Source: DASSUW01 sp963806395 (GTDB lineage: Bacteria > Actinomycetota > Thermoleophilia > Solirubrobacterales > Solirubrobacteraceae). From it: a stretch of DNA of 64,000 nucleotides. Shown here piece by piece: positions 43,409 through 52,209 of this stretch. The stretch is taken from assembly GCA_963806395.1 (NCBI GenBank), contig CAWDYI010000016.1, positions 124,001 to 188,000 of the forward strand, given 5' to 3'. Numbering within the stretch: position 1 is the stretch's first letter; every line of letters begins with the position of its first letter. The notes below the pieces were generated by a model, which saw only the letters and a program-made list of their open reading frames with translations, did no database searches and had not been told where the DNA came from. The position numbers and the translations under genes are program-made.

Positions 43409-44591
43409 TCAGGCTTCCGCGAAGCCGAAGACGTTGCCCGCGTCGTAGCGGCGCGCGAGCTCGCGGAGGCGTGCACACCCTTCAGGACCGTACGCGACGA
43501 CGCGCCGGCGCGTCAGGCTCGGATACGAGGCATCGAGGCTCTCGGGTCGCATCGCGTCGGCGAAGCCGTCAACCCATGCCCGCTGTCCATCGTCGAGGCT
43601 CGCGACGGGCGGCCAGAGCCCCTCGCACTGGTATGCCCACGGCGCCTCGCGGGATCCGCACGGCCATCTCGTCGGGCTCGATCCGCGCCAGCGCGCCGCC
43701 GAGCGGCTGGAGGAAGACGTAGGAGAGGCTCGCGGCCGGCAGGTCGGCGCGCGCGACCGCCGCCGCCAGGCAGTCGTCCGACAGCCGGCGCATGAACGCG
43801 CCCCGCCGATAGGCGCGCGCTCCCACGGGATTGCTGTCATCCCACATGTGCTGGAGGTTCCTGTACGGGACCGGCGCGACCGCGTCCAGCGACGGTCCGA
43901 GCTCGCGCAGCGGCGCGATCGCCTCCTCCCCGGCCGCGACCGGGCCGAGGTAGCTGAAGACGAGCGTGCACGCGCCGCCGAGGCCGGCGCCGAGCAGCAA
44001 TCCGCCGCCGACCGCGTCGGGCGCATCGTGCATGTAGTCCCGGTAGGCGGTCGCGACCTCCAGCGCCCGGTCGCGCGGGAAGCTGAGGAATCCGGCGAGC
44101 AGCGTGGGGCCGACGGCGTGCAGGCGCAGGTCGACTCTGGTCACCACTCCGAAGTGCCGACCGGCACCGCGCAACGCCCACAGCAGGTCCGGATCGTTCA
44201 CCTCGACCACGTCACCGTCCGCGAGGACGATCTCGGCACCGACCAGGCTGGCGCCGGTGGGACCGAGCGCCCGCTCGAGCCAGCCGCTCCCGTCGCCGAG
44301 GACGACTCCCGCGACCCCGAGACGGGACAGGCGCGCGCCCGTGACCGCCAGACCGTGCTCCTGCGTGGCCTCGTCCAGCTCCGCCCACGTCACGCCCGGC
44401 GCAACGCGCACGGTCCGCGACGCGCGGTCGACCTCGATCGTCTTCAGCGCCGAGAGATCGATGACGATCTCTCGATCGACCGCGGCGTCGTGCGATGTCC
44501 CGGCGCCGTGGACCACGACCGGCAGCTCGCGATCCCTGCCGATCGCGAGCGCGCCGATCACATCGTCGAGCGAGACGCAGGGGGCGATCAC
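43409..44591 (-). pseudogene. FAD-linked oxidase (BBE/vanillyl-alcohol-oxidase-like), one frameshift
   Basis: A protein of about 394 residues when the frame is joined. The FAD-binding half has ELPVVVHGAGTSHDAAVDREIVIDLSALKTIEVDR, VRVAPGVTWAELDEATQEHGLAVTG, GVVLGDGSGWLERALGPTGASLVGAEIVLADGDVVE and GRHFGVVTRVDLRLH. Near 43650 the frame changes: after EPDEMAVRIP the protein should continue REAPWAYQCEGLWPPVASLDD. The end, RRYDAGNVFGFAEA, is the usual berberine-bridge C terminus. A covalent-FAD histidine/cysteine is not obvious. The GTG start follows the dehydrogenase gene by 11 bases. This could be a real pseudogene or a one-base sequencing error. Confidence 0.82.
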
Positions 44592-44602
44592 CTGCCCCGC
44601 CG

Positions 44603-46870
44603 CTACAGGTTCGGCAGGTCGTTGACCGCCCGGTAGGCCTCGTTGATCGCGCTGTGGGTGTAGGCGAACGCCTCCGAGTCGGCGTTGGCGATCGCCACGT
44701 TGCGGAACGGCTGGCGACCCGCGTACTGCGGCTGCCCCTCGATCGGTCCGTACAGCGACGGGTCGAACGTCGAGGTCAGCTCGTGCGCGTAGCCGTAGCT
44801 CCAGCGGTTGATCTTCCAGTCGTGGATGTCGCGCTCCGGGTCGAAGTCGCCGCCCAGCTTGTTCACCGTGCGGTCGATCAGGTCGATCACCGAGTCCTCC
44901 ATGTCCTCCCAGCTCAGCTCGCGCAGCATCTGCTGCCCGGTCGAGTAGGCGAACACCTGCGGGACCGCCTCGGGGTGGTTCGGCACCACGGTGAAGGAGA
45001 GTGACGCCGGGCAGCTCGGGGGCTGGTTGGGCGTCGGGCCGTAGTACTTGCCGGGCGTCGCGTTCGGGCCGAAGCCGGCCCCCGCGGCGACGCTGAGGTT
45101 GTCCCAGAACAGGCTCGTGCCGCGCGGGCTCACGCTCGCGACCTGCGAGTCCGCGAACGCCTGCCAGTTGTTCAGCCCGGCCCGGCCGTAGATCAGCGGC
45201 ACCTTGCGGGCGTAGCAGAGGCCTTCGACCTGCCGCTTCGGCAGCCCTTCGACGACGTGCGCGGTGACGCGGTTCCAGCAGGCCATGATCACGTGCTTGG
45301 CCCACACCCGCCGCCCCTCGTTCCTGCCCGAGTGGTGGTGGTGATGGTGGTGATGGTGGTGGTCGCTGCCCGGGACGCGGTTGAGCACGTAGTCGACGGG
45401 CGAGTAGTCGCCGCTGTGCTTGGTCGGCCGCACGTTGAAGACCGTCGCATTGAGCCGCACGCGGACCTTGTTCGAGGGGCGGTCGAGCTGGTCGTAGCGC
45501 GCCCGCGCCGGCAGGATGCTGAGCTGGTCCGGCCGCATCGCGCCGTCGCCGACGTTGACGTCCGGGAAGGCGTTCGGGATCAGCTTGCTCAACGCCAGTC
45601 GCAGCAGCGAGGTGTTCCCGTCCGGCCAGGCGCGCGTGGGACCGTTGTCCGAGCGCGAGTCCTGGTACGGCGTCCTGCCGATGCCCGCGAGCTCGATGTC
45701 CTCGACGTCGCCCAGGCCGACCGCATCCGGGAATCCCGGGCGGCCGAGGATCCAGCAGTCCGCGGCCGAGACGGCCTGGCCGCCGGCGCCGAGCAGCCCG
45801 CCCGAGCCACGCCAGTACTCGCCATGGAACGCCTCGTCGTTGACCCCGGCGTGGTTGCGCAGATACTGCTTGTAGGTGATCGTCGTCAGGTAGTCGCGCT
45901 TCTGCTGCTGCGTCAGCGGCGCTCCCGGCGCGTTGGCGAGGAAGTCCTCCTCGGCGGTCTGCACGCGCAGGATCGCGTCCCGCGCCGCCTGCGAATACGG
46001 CGTGCGGTTCAGGAACGCCGTCCACCCCGCCACGGTCGCGGCCTCCTGGCCGGCGAACGGCCCGGCGTTGCGGGCCGGGATCACATGGTCGGTGCCGCCG
46101 AACTCGGCGGCCGGGAAGAGCAGCCGCTGATACAGCCCGAACGAGCTGGGGATGCCGGCCGCGCCGCCGTTCTGCCACTTCGTGGCGTCGGCGACGTCGA
46201 CGCCCGCCCACGAGAGGAAGTCGACCGCGGGCTGCCCGTACGAACCCGGGATGCCGCCCGGCGCGTCCCGGTTCCAGCTGCCGATGCTGTCCATGTTGAC
46301 CACGCCGCCGTTGCGGAGGATCTTGACGTCGGCGTTGCCGTTGGCGGCGTTCGGGATGTGCCACTCATTGCGATGCGAATGGCCGCCGAAATCGGGCAGC
46401 GCGTCGACCAGCAGGATCTTCTTGTTCGGCCCGAAGCGGTCCTGGTACCACTTCGCCGCCGAGATCCCGCTGGCACCGGCGCCGACGATCACGCAGTCGT
46501 ACTTCTCGCGGGTGTCGCTCACCCGCGCGTGGATGCCGGGACCGCCCTTGGTCGAGTGCACCTGGCGGGGCTTGGAGGGCGGCGGCCCGTCGATCTTGAT
46601 CGTGCGCCGGACGACCTGGGCGGGCTGGCCGGTGAACGGGTCGGTGAAGGAGGGCGGGTAGTAGCCCGGCGGCAGACCGGCGTCCCCGGCCTTGGTCATC
46701 GCCTCGGCGCCGGTCAGGCCCGGGAAGGCTGCGGCGGCGGCGAGCCCGGCCGCGCTGACGGCCGCGCCGTCGAGGAAGTCCCTGCGCGTGATGCCGTCCT
46801 TCTTCTCACGCCGCTCACGCTCATCGCGATTGCGCGGCCTGCGTCCACCGCTCGCGCCGTCCTCGTGCAT
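44603..46870 (-). CDS. Tat-exported FAD flavoprotein, spermidine-dehydrogenase-like
   Basis: A 755-residue exported flavoprotein. A charged start leads to the twin-arginine signal TRRDFLDGAAVSAAGLAAAAAF. The FAD motif DCVIVGAGASGISAAKWYQDRFGPNKKILLVDALPDFGGHSHRNEW is like that of Pseudomonas spermidine dehydrogenase. FWDNLSVAAG, FRNVAIANADSEAFAYTHSAINEAYRAV near the end complete the fold. Ten consecutive histidines sit mid-protein (positions encoded at 45332-45361). The ATG at 46868-46870 is preceded by a LacI-type operator. It probably oxidises an amine outside the membrane and heads the FAD-oxidase/amidase/M20 operon. Confidence 0.88.
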   Translation of the reverse strand: MHEDGASGGRRPRNRDERERREKKDGITRRDFLDGAAVSAAGLAAAAAFPGLTGAEAMTKAGDAGLPPGYYPPSFTDPFTGQPAQVVRRTIKIDGPPPSKPRQVHSTKGGPGIHARVSDTREKYDCVIVGAGASGISAAKWYQDRFGPNKKILLVDALPDFGGHSHRNEWHIPNAANGNADVKILRNGGVVNMDSIGSWNRDAPGGIPGSYGQPAVDFLSWAGVDVADATKWQNGGAAGIPSSFGLYQRLLFPAAEFGGTDHVIPARNAGPFAGQEAATVAGWTAFLNRTPYSQAARDAILRVQTAEEDFLANAPGAPLTQQQKRDYLTTITYKQYLRNHAGVNDEAFHGEYWRGSGGLLGAGGQAVSAADCWILGRPGFPDAVGLGDVEDIELAGIGRTPYQDSRSDNGPTRAWPDGNTSLLRLALSKLIPNAFPDVNVGDGAMRPDQLSILPARARYDQLDRPSNKVRVRLNATVFNVRPTKHSGDYSPVDYVLNRVPGSDHHHHHHHHHHSGRNEGRRVWAKHVIMACWNRVTAHVVEGLPKRQVEGLCYARKVPLIYGRAGLNNWQAFADSQVASVSPRGTSLFWDNLSVAAGAGFGPNATPGKYYGPTPNQPPSCPASLSFTVVPNHPEAVPQVFAYSTGQQMLRELSWEDMEDSVIDLIDRTVNKLGGDFDPERDIHDWKINRWSYGYAHELTSTFDPSLYGPIEGQPQYAGRQPFRNVAIANADSEAFAYTHSAINEAYRAVNDLPNL
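45332..45361 (-). repeat. Ten-codon histidine run
   Basis: Ten CAC/CAT codons in a row (CAC and CAT mixed) encode SDHHHHHHHHHHSG in the flavoprotein. Mixed codons argue against a recent slippage artefact. It could bind metal or be a flexible linker. Confidence 0.95.
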
Positions 46871-46890
46871 ACCGATCCCTCCACTCTCCG

Positions 46891-46904
46891 ATGCCAAATC
46901 GTTT
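46891..46904 (-). promoter_or_regulatory. LacI-type operator A, before the flavoprotein operon
   Basis: Minus-strand AAACGATTTGGCAT. It shares CGATTTGGCAT with operator C (54284-54304) and CGATTTG-CAT with operator B (47020-47039), but lacks one base in the palindrome centre. It lies about 21 bases before the flavoprotein ATG. Confidence 0.6.
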
Positions 46905-47019
46905 CTCCCCGACCAGAACGACCCCACCATCCCCGCGTCGCCGTGTCAACGGTCCCGCCCGTACAAAGCGGGAACCGCAGCTTGGCCCGACCGGCTCTGC
47001 GTCGGCCTGGTCGCTGCCT

Positions 47020-47039
47020 AATCGATTTGTCATACTCCG
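47020..47039 (+). promoter_or_regulatory. LacI-type operator B, before the APC permease operon
   Basis: AATCGATTTGTCATACTCCG on the plus strand. AATCGATT is palindromic, as LacI-family sites are, and CATACT may be the -10 box. It matches operator C (54284-54304) at 18 of 20 aligned bases in the same orientation relative to the gene. It is 42 bases before the permease GTG. Confidence 0.72.
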
Positions 47040-47081
47040 CCGCTCCAAGCGGCTCGGGGTCGAGGGAGAGGACGTGGCGCT

Positions 47082-48524
47082 GTGAACGACACAGGCATGG
47101 AAGGGCTGCAGCGGCGAACGCTGAGCCCGCTCGAGATCTTCGGTCAGGCCATCGGGAACACCGGGATGGCGACGGTGGTCGCCTTCACTCCCGCGTTCGT
47201 CGCCGCCACCGCCGGAGACGCCGCCTGGATGTCGGTCCTGATCGCGACCATCGCGATCCTCGCCACCGGGTACTGCGTGTCGCTGTTCGCGCGCCGGTAC
47301 GCGTCGTCCGGTTCGCTGTACACGTTCGTCGCGCAGGTGCTGGGGCCCGGGCCGGCGTTCCTCGTCGGCTGGGCGCTGATCATCGCCTACGGCGGCCTGG
47401 CCGTCGCCGTGCCGCCGCTCGGGGCGATCTACCTCGGCGACCTGCTGAGCGCGATCGACGTGAACGGCATGACCGACGGATGGCAGATCGGCTTCTACGC
47501 GCTGCTCGCCGTGGTGGTGACGCTCTTCGCCTATCAGGGCGTCCGCCTCTCCACACGCACCGCGCTCATCCTGGAGGGGACGACGCTGACGATCCTCGGG
47601 ATCATCCTGGTCGCCGTGCTGATCGCCAGCGACGACGTGTTCGATTCGGCCCAGCTCGAGCTGCGCGGATCGTCGATGCACGACATCTTCCTCGGCATCA
47701 CGCTCGCGGTGACGGCGTTCGTCGGGTTCGAGTCAGGCGCATCGCTCGGCGCCGAGGCGCGCAACCCACGCAGGGCGATCCCACGCGTGATCATGCTGAC
47801 CGCGGGCTTCGCCGGCGTCCTCTACCTGTTCGCCACCTACGTCTCGATCCTCGGCTTCCACTCGATCGGCACGCCGATCACCGACTCGCTCTCGCCGATC
47901 GACGACCTGCGCGTGTTCGGCGGCGTCGACTTCCTGCGCTATCCGGTCGCCGCAGGGCTTGCCGTGAGCTTCTTCGCGATCATCCTCGCCTCCGTGAACG
48001 CACTGGCGCGCATGCTCTTCACGATGGGCCGCGAGGGCGTCCTGCCGGCGGCGTTCGGGCGTGCGCACCCGCGCCACCGGACGCCGTACGTGGGCATCTT
48101 CGCGATCGCTCCGCTGCTGTTCCTCGTCCCGCTCGTGATGAAGGAGGTGGCCAACGCGGACGCCGCGTCGAGCTTCACCTACATCGCCACGCCTTCGACG
48201 TTCGGCTTCATGTTCGCCTACGTCCTGATCGCCGTCGGCGCGCCGCTGCTCGTCCGCCGGTTCACCGGGCGGGTCGACTGGCGGCCGATCGTCGCCGGAC
48301 TCGTCGCCACCGCTGCGATGATCGCCACCTACGTGTCGAACATCACCCCCACCCCACCGTGGCCGCTCGACATGATGCCGTACCTGTTCGCCGGCCTGAT
48401 GGTCGTCGGCGGCCTCGTGTACGCGGCGCTCCGCGCCCGCGAACCCGGCATCCGCGAGCGGATCGGGACGGTCGAGGAGGAGGAAGGTGCGGACGCCGCG
48501 GTACAGGAGGGCCGGCCCGCCTGA
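47082..48524 (+). CDS. APC-superfamily amino acid/amine permease
   Basis: A 480-residue membrane transporter with about 12 helices. It starts RRTLSPLEIFGQAIGNTGMATVVAFTPAFVAATAG and has the conserved loop FVGFESGASLGAEARNPRRAIPRVIMLTAGFAGVLY and the late SVNALARMLFTMGREGVLP. Members import amino acids, polyamines or related amines by proton or cation symport. The GTG start has GAGGGAGAGG 15-20 bases upstream. It is first in a three-gene plus-strand operon behind operator B, so it probably imports the compound processed by the amidase/dehydrogenase operon on the other side. Confidence 0.92.
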   Translation: MNDTGMEGLQRRTLSPLEIFGQAIGNTGMATVVAFTPAFVAATAGDAAWMSVLIATIAILATGYCVSLFARRYASSGSLYTFVAQVLGPGPAFLVGWALIIAYGGLAVAVPPLGAIYLGDLLSAIDVNGMTDGWQIGFYALLAVVVTLFAYQGVRLSTRTALILEGTTLTILGIILVAVLIASDDVFDSAQLELRGSSMHDIFLGITLAVTAFVGFESGASLGAEARNPRRAIPRVIMLTAGFAGVLYLFATYVSILGFHSIGTPITDSLSPIDDLRVFGGVDFLRYPVAAGLAVSFFAIILASVNALARMLFTMGREGVLPAAFGRAHPRHRTPYVGIFAIAPLLFLVPLVMKEVANADAASSFTYIATPSTFGFMFAYVLIAVGAPLLVRRFTGRVDWRPIVAGLVATAAMIATYVSNITPTPPWPLDMMPYLFAGLMVVGGLVYAALRAREPGIRERIGTVEEEEGADAAVQEGRPA

Positions 48525-49675
48525 TGCATCCGCGGATCGAGGTCAGCGGCGGACCGCGCGAGCGCGGGCGCCAGTACGGCACGGCCGCCGCCGACCGCGT
48601 GCGCCGCTCCGTCGAGGCCTACGGCGAGGTGTTCGAGCACTGGGCCGGTTGGCGGTGGGATCGCGTGCGCGTCGAGGCCGAGCGCTTCGGGCCGGTGATC
48701 GAGAGCTACGGGCGCTCGTACCTGGAGGAGATCGAGGGCATCGCCGACGGCGCCGGCCTCGACACGATCGACATCCTCGCGATCAACGTCCGCACGGAGA
48801 TCATGTTCGCCGCCACCGCCCGCGACGCCGAGGCGCGCCGGCGGCTGCCGGCGGAGTGCAGCGCGTTCGCGGCGCTCGGCGCCCGCACCGGCGACGGGCG
48901 TCTGCTGCTCGGCCAGAACTGGGACTGGCTTCCGCACACGCAGGAGACCACCGTCATCCTCGAGGCCCGCCAGGACGACGGCCCCGACTTCGTGACGGTG
49001 GTCGAGGCCGGCCTGCTCGCGAAGTTCGGCCTCAACTCGTCCGGCATCGCGCTGGCGACCAACGCGCTCGTCACCGACCGCGATCTCGGCGAGCCCGGCG
49101 TGCCGTTCCACGTGTTGCTACGGGCGATCCTCGACGCCGAGACGCTCAGCGACGCGCTGGCCGCGCTCCAGCGCGCCGAGCGGGCGTCGTCGGCGAACTA
49201 CCTGATCGCCCACGAGGACGGCATCGCCCTCGACGTCGAGGCCGCACCCGGCGACTTCTCGGAGCTGTACCTCGCCTATCCCGAGAACGGGGTGCTCCTG
49301 CACACGAATCACTTCATCAACGGCCTGCGGGGGCGCGACGTGTCGGTCTACGCGATGCCCGACAGCCCCGTCCGGCTCGGGCGCCTGCGCCAGCTCGTCG
49401 ACGCCCGCGCCGGCGCGCCGCTCGACGTCGCCTTCTGGCAGGAGACGCTCGCCGATCACGCGACCTTCCCGCTCGGCGTGTGCTGCCATCCGGACCCGCG
49501 CCTGCCGGTGCCCGAGCGATCGCTGACCGTGGCCGCCGTCGTGATGGATCCGGCCCGGCGCACGCTCTGGCTCGCGTCGGGCAGCCCGTGCACCGATCCG
49601 TTCGAGGAGCTCGACTACTCGGCGTTCCTCACGAAACCCTCGGCGTTGCGCGACGCCGCGGCGAGCGCGCCGTGA
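48524..49675 (+). CDS. C45-family acyltransferase/peptidase (penicillin acyltransferase-like)
   Basis: A 383-residue Ntn-hydrolase of family C45 (acyl-CoA:6-aminopenicillanic acid acyltransferase, carcinine hydrolase). The autocatalytic nucleophile is Cys112 in PAECSAFAALG; LLLGQNWDWLPHTQET follows, the canonical QNxD segment. GLNSSGIALATNALVT and LLHTNHFI are also typical. It should cleave itself before C112 and then hydrolyse or transfer an acyl group on an amine (N-acyl or peptide-amide bond). The ATG overlaps the permease stop as ATGA-type TGATG, so it is coupled to transport. Confidence 0.9.
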   Translation: MHPRIEVSGGPRERGRQYGTAAADRVRRSVEAYGEVFEHWAGWRWDRVRVEAERFGPVIESYGRSYLEEIEGIADGAGLDTIDILAINVRTEIMFAATARDAEARRRLPAECSAFAALGARTGDGRLLLGQNWDWLPHTQETTVILEARQDDGPDFVTVVEAGLLAKFGLNSSGIALATNALVTDRDLGEPGVPFHVLLRAILDAETLSDALAALQRAERASSANYLIAHEDGIALDVEAAPGDFSELYLAYPENGVLLHTNHFINGLRGRDVSVYAMPDSPVRLGRLRQLVDARAGAPLDVAFWQETLADHATFPLGVCCHPDPRLPVPERSLTVAAVVMDPARRTLWLASGSPCTDPFEELDYSAFLTKPSALRDAAASAP

Positions 49676-50568
49676 GCGAGCGCCGGCTGTCCGTCTGCCT
49701 GTCGTTCGACTTCGACGCGATGTCGGTCTGGATCGCGGGAACGGACAACCCCGCGACGATCTCTCGCGGCGAGTTCGGCGCCGTGGCCGTGCCGCGCATC
49801 CTGAGCCTGCTCGAGCGCCACGACGCGCGCGCCACCTTCTTCGTGCCCGGTCACACGGCGCTCGCGTATCCCGACATCGTCCGCGAGATCGCCGGTGCCG
49901 GCCACGAGATCGGGCACCACGGCTGGGTCCACGAGAACCCCGCCGAGCAGGGGCCCGAGGGCGAGCGCGCCGTGTTCGAGCGAGCGCTCGAGGCGCTCGA
50001 CACCGTGGCCGGCGTGCGCCCGACCGGGTACCGCTCGCCGGCGGCCGACTTCAGCCGCGACACGATCGACGTGCTCCTCGAGTACGGCATGCGCTACGAC
50101 TCGTCCTGCTCGGGCTCGGACTTCACGCCCTACTACCTCCGGCAGGGCGACCGCTGGTCCAAGACCGGGCCGTACGAGTTCGGCGAGCCGGCGGACCTGG
50201 TCGAGCTGCCGTTCAGCTGGCTGCTGGACGACTTCCCGCACTTCGAGTTCGAGGTCGGTTGGTCGACCGAGCAGAGCCCGCCGTCGACCGTCCGCGAGAT
50301 CTGGCAGGGAGAGTTCGATTACGCCTACGAGCACTGCCCGGGCGGCGTCTTCGGCCTCACGATGCACCCGCAGGTGATCGGACGGGGTTCGCGGCTGCTG
50401 ATGCTTGAAGGCCTGATCGACCACATGGCCGAGCGGGACGGCGTCGTGTTCGAGCCGCTGGCCGACCACGCCGAGCGCTGGCGGCGCGAGAACCCACTCG
50501 AGCGGTGGCGCGACTCGGGAGCCGTGCAGGCCGGCCCGCCGCGCGGTCAGCGCTCGTCGAGGCCGTAG
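49672..50568 (+). CDS. Polysaccharide-deacetylase-family hydrolase (CE4-like)
   Basis: A 298-residue NodB-fold hydrolase. The metal/catalytic motifs are LSFDFDAMSVW (motif 1), HEIGHHGWVH (H-x3-H, motif 2), TGYRSPAADFS (motif 3) and the late GLTMHPQVIG (motif 5 histidine). No signal peptide, so it is cytoplasmic; this fits the subgroup that acts on small amides such as allantoin (PuuE-type) rather than cell-wall polymers. It is coupled to the C45 gene by GTGA. It ends in a 22-base overlap with the convergent broken HyuB gene. Confidence 0.9.
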   Translation: MSERRLSVCLSFDFDAMSVWIAGTDNPATISRGEFGAVAVPRILSLLERHDARATFFVPGHTALAYPDIVREIAGAGHEIGHHGWVHENPAEQGPEGERAVFERALEALDTVAGVRPTGYRSPAADFSRDTIDVLLEYGMRYDSSCSGSDFTPYYLRQGDRWSKTGPYEFGEPADLVELPFSWLLDDFPHFEFEVGWSTEQSPPSTVREIWQGEFDYAYEHCPGGVFGLTMHPQVIGRGSRLLMLEGLIDHMAERDGVVFEPLADHAERWRRENPLERWRDSGAVQAGPPRGQRSSRP

Positions 50569-52209
50569 ACCTCACGCGCCCTGGCGGCGGAGATCTTCCC
50601 CTCGCGCAGATCACGCTCGACGGCGGCCCGCTCGCGAGCGCGCGGATCGCCGACGCCGCCCCCACCGCCGGTCGTGACGACCAGCCGGTCGCCCGGCCGC
50701 ATCGCGAGCCGCTGCTTGCCGATCTCCAGCTGCTCGCCGTCCGCTCGTTCGAGCTGCACGCGCGCCGGAGTGCCCGAGCCGCCGCCGTCCATGCCCGCGG
50801 GCGCGTTGCGAACGCTGCTCGGTGTAGATGAGCGCGTCCGCGTCGGCGAGGAAGCGGTACACGCGGCGGATCCCCAGCCCGCCGCGATGCTCGCCCGGGC
50901 CGCCGGAGTCGGGCACCAGCTCGGTGACGTCGATCCGGACCGGGTACTGCAGCTCGCAGACCTCCGCCGGGAGGATCTGCACGTTGCCGAGGTAGGTGTC
51001 GACCGCGTCGAGCCCGTCGCCTCCCGCGTGGGCGCCCGTGCCGCCGCCCAGGTCGTCCTGGATGACCACCTCGTTGCCGAGTGCGCGGGTGCGAGCACGA
51101 CGCGGCCAGGCTGGAGAAGCCGACGAACGAGCCGGCCGTGGCGACGTCGGGGTAGAGCTCGCGAACGCGCGCACCAGCGTGTCGGTGAGCCGTTGCACGG
51201 CCAGGTGACGAAGGCTGACCGCGGCCGGGAACCGCGGGTTGGCCAGCGTCCCCTCGGGCAGCACCGACGTCGATCGGCGCAGGATCGCGCCGTCGTGCGG
51301 GCGCGTCCGGGTCGAAGATCGCCTTGACGACGAACACGATCGCGGCCCGTGCGGCGGTCTCGGACATGTTCATGCCGCCCGCCATCTGCGGATCGCAGCC
51401 GGTCAGGTCGACGCGCACGCGGTCGCCGGTCACCTCGACCGCGGCCGCGATGCGGACGGGCTCCGACCCGAGCCCGTCGTCGTCGAGCCAGCCCTCGGCC
51501 GCGGCCGAGCCATCGGGCCGGGCGGTGATCGCGGCGCGGATGCGGCGCTCGGACTGATCGAGCGCCGCGACCATCGCGGCGGTCACCGTCCCGCTTCCGT
51601 AGCGATCGAGCAGCTCGGCCAGGCGTCGCTGTCCGAGCTTGGCCGCGGCGAGCTGGGCGCGCAGGTCGCCGGCCGTGGACTGCGGGTCGCGGATGTTGTT
51701 CTCGATCGTGCGCATGCAGCGGCTCGTTCAGGCGCCCGTCGTCGACCAGCTCGCACCGGCGGGATCCGCAGGCCCTCCTCGAAGATCGAGCGGTTCGCGT
51801 AGCCCTCCGTCCCGGGGTTCGTGCCGCCGAGGTCGGAGTGATGGGCGATGTTGCCGCACCACGCCACCACCACGTCGTCGCGCAGGACGGGGACGAACAG
51901 CTGGATGTCGGGCGTGTGCGGTGCCGCCCCGATAGGGATCGTTCGTGATGAACGCGTCGCCGGACCGCACGGGCTCGTCCCCGGCCGCCTCGATCACGAA
52001 CGGCATCGTCGAGGCCATCGTCCCGAGGAAGGCGGGGATCAGCTCGTCCTGGGCGACGTCTCGCCCGTCGCCGTGAAGATGCCGCACGAGAAGTCGTACA
52101 TCTCGCGGATGATCGGCGAGTGGGCGCTGCGGCGAAGCGCCTCCGACATCTCCCACGAGATGGCACGCAGCGCGCTCGCGATCACGGCGACGGTGATCGG
52201 GTCGTTCAT
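50547..52209 (-). pseudogene. HyuB-like hydantoinase/oxoprolinase subunit, many frameshifts
   Basis: Pieces of a HyuB protein occur in order but in changing frames: MNDPITVAVIASALRAISWEMSEALRRSAHSPIIREMYDFSCGIFTATGE (from 52209), FVIEAAGDEPVRSGDAFITNDPYRGGTAH, VVVAWCGNIAHHSDLGGTNPGTEGYANRSIF, MRTIENNIRDPQS with RVDLTGCDPQMAGGMNMSETAARAAIVFVVKAIF, DSGGPGEHRGGLGIRRVY, and RPGDRLVVTTGGGGGVGDPRARERAAVERDLREG up to the stop at 50547. At least six frame changes occur in 1.7 kb, yet the motifs themselves are undamaged. Real decay or a local sequence-quality problem are both possible. Its start is ATGA-coupled to the HyuA-like gene. Confidence 0.8.

Noticed and set aside
45332..45361. GTG/ATG triplet run as a simple-sequence or expression-tag artefact
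   Set aside because: It encodes ten histidines with mixed codons inside a conserved native gene, so it is a natural feature and not a cloned tag.
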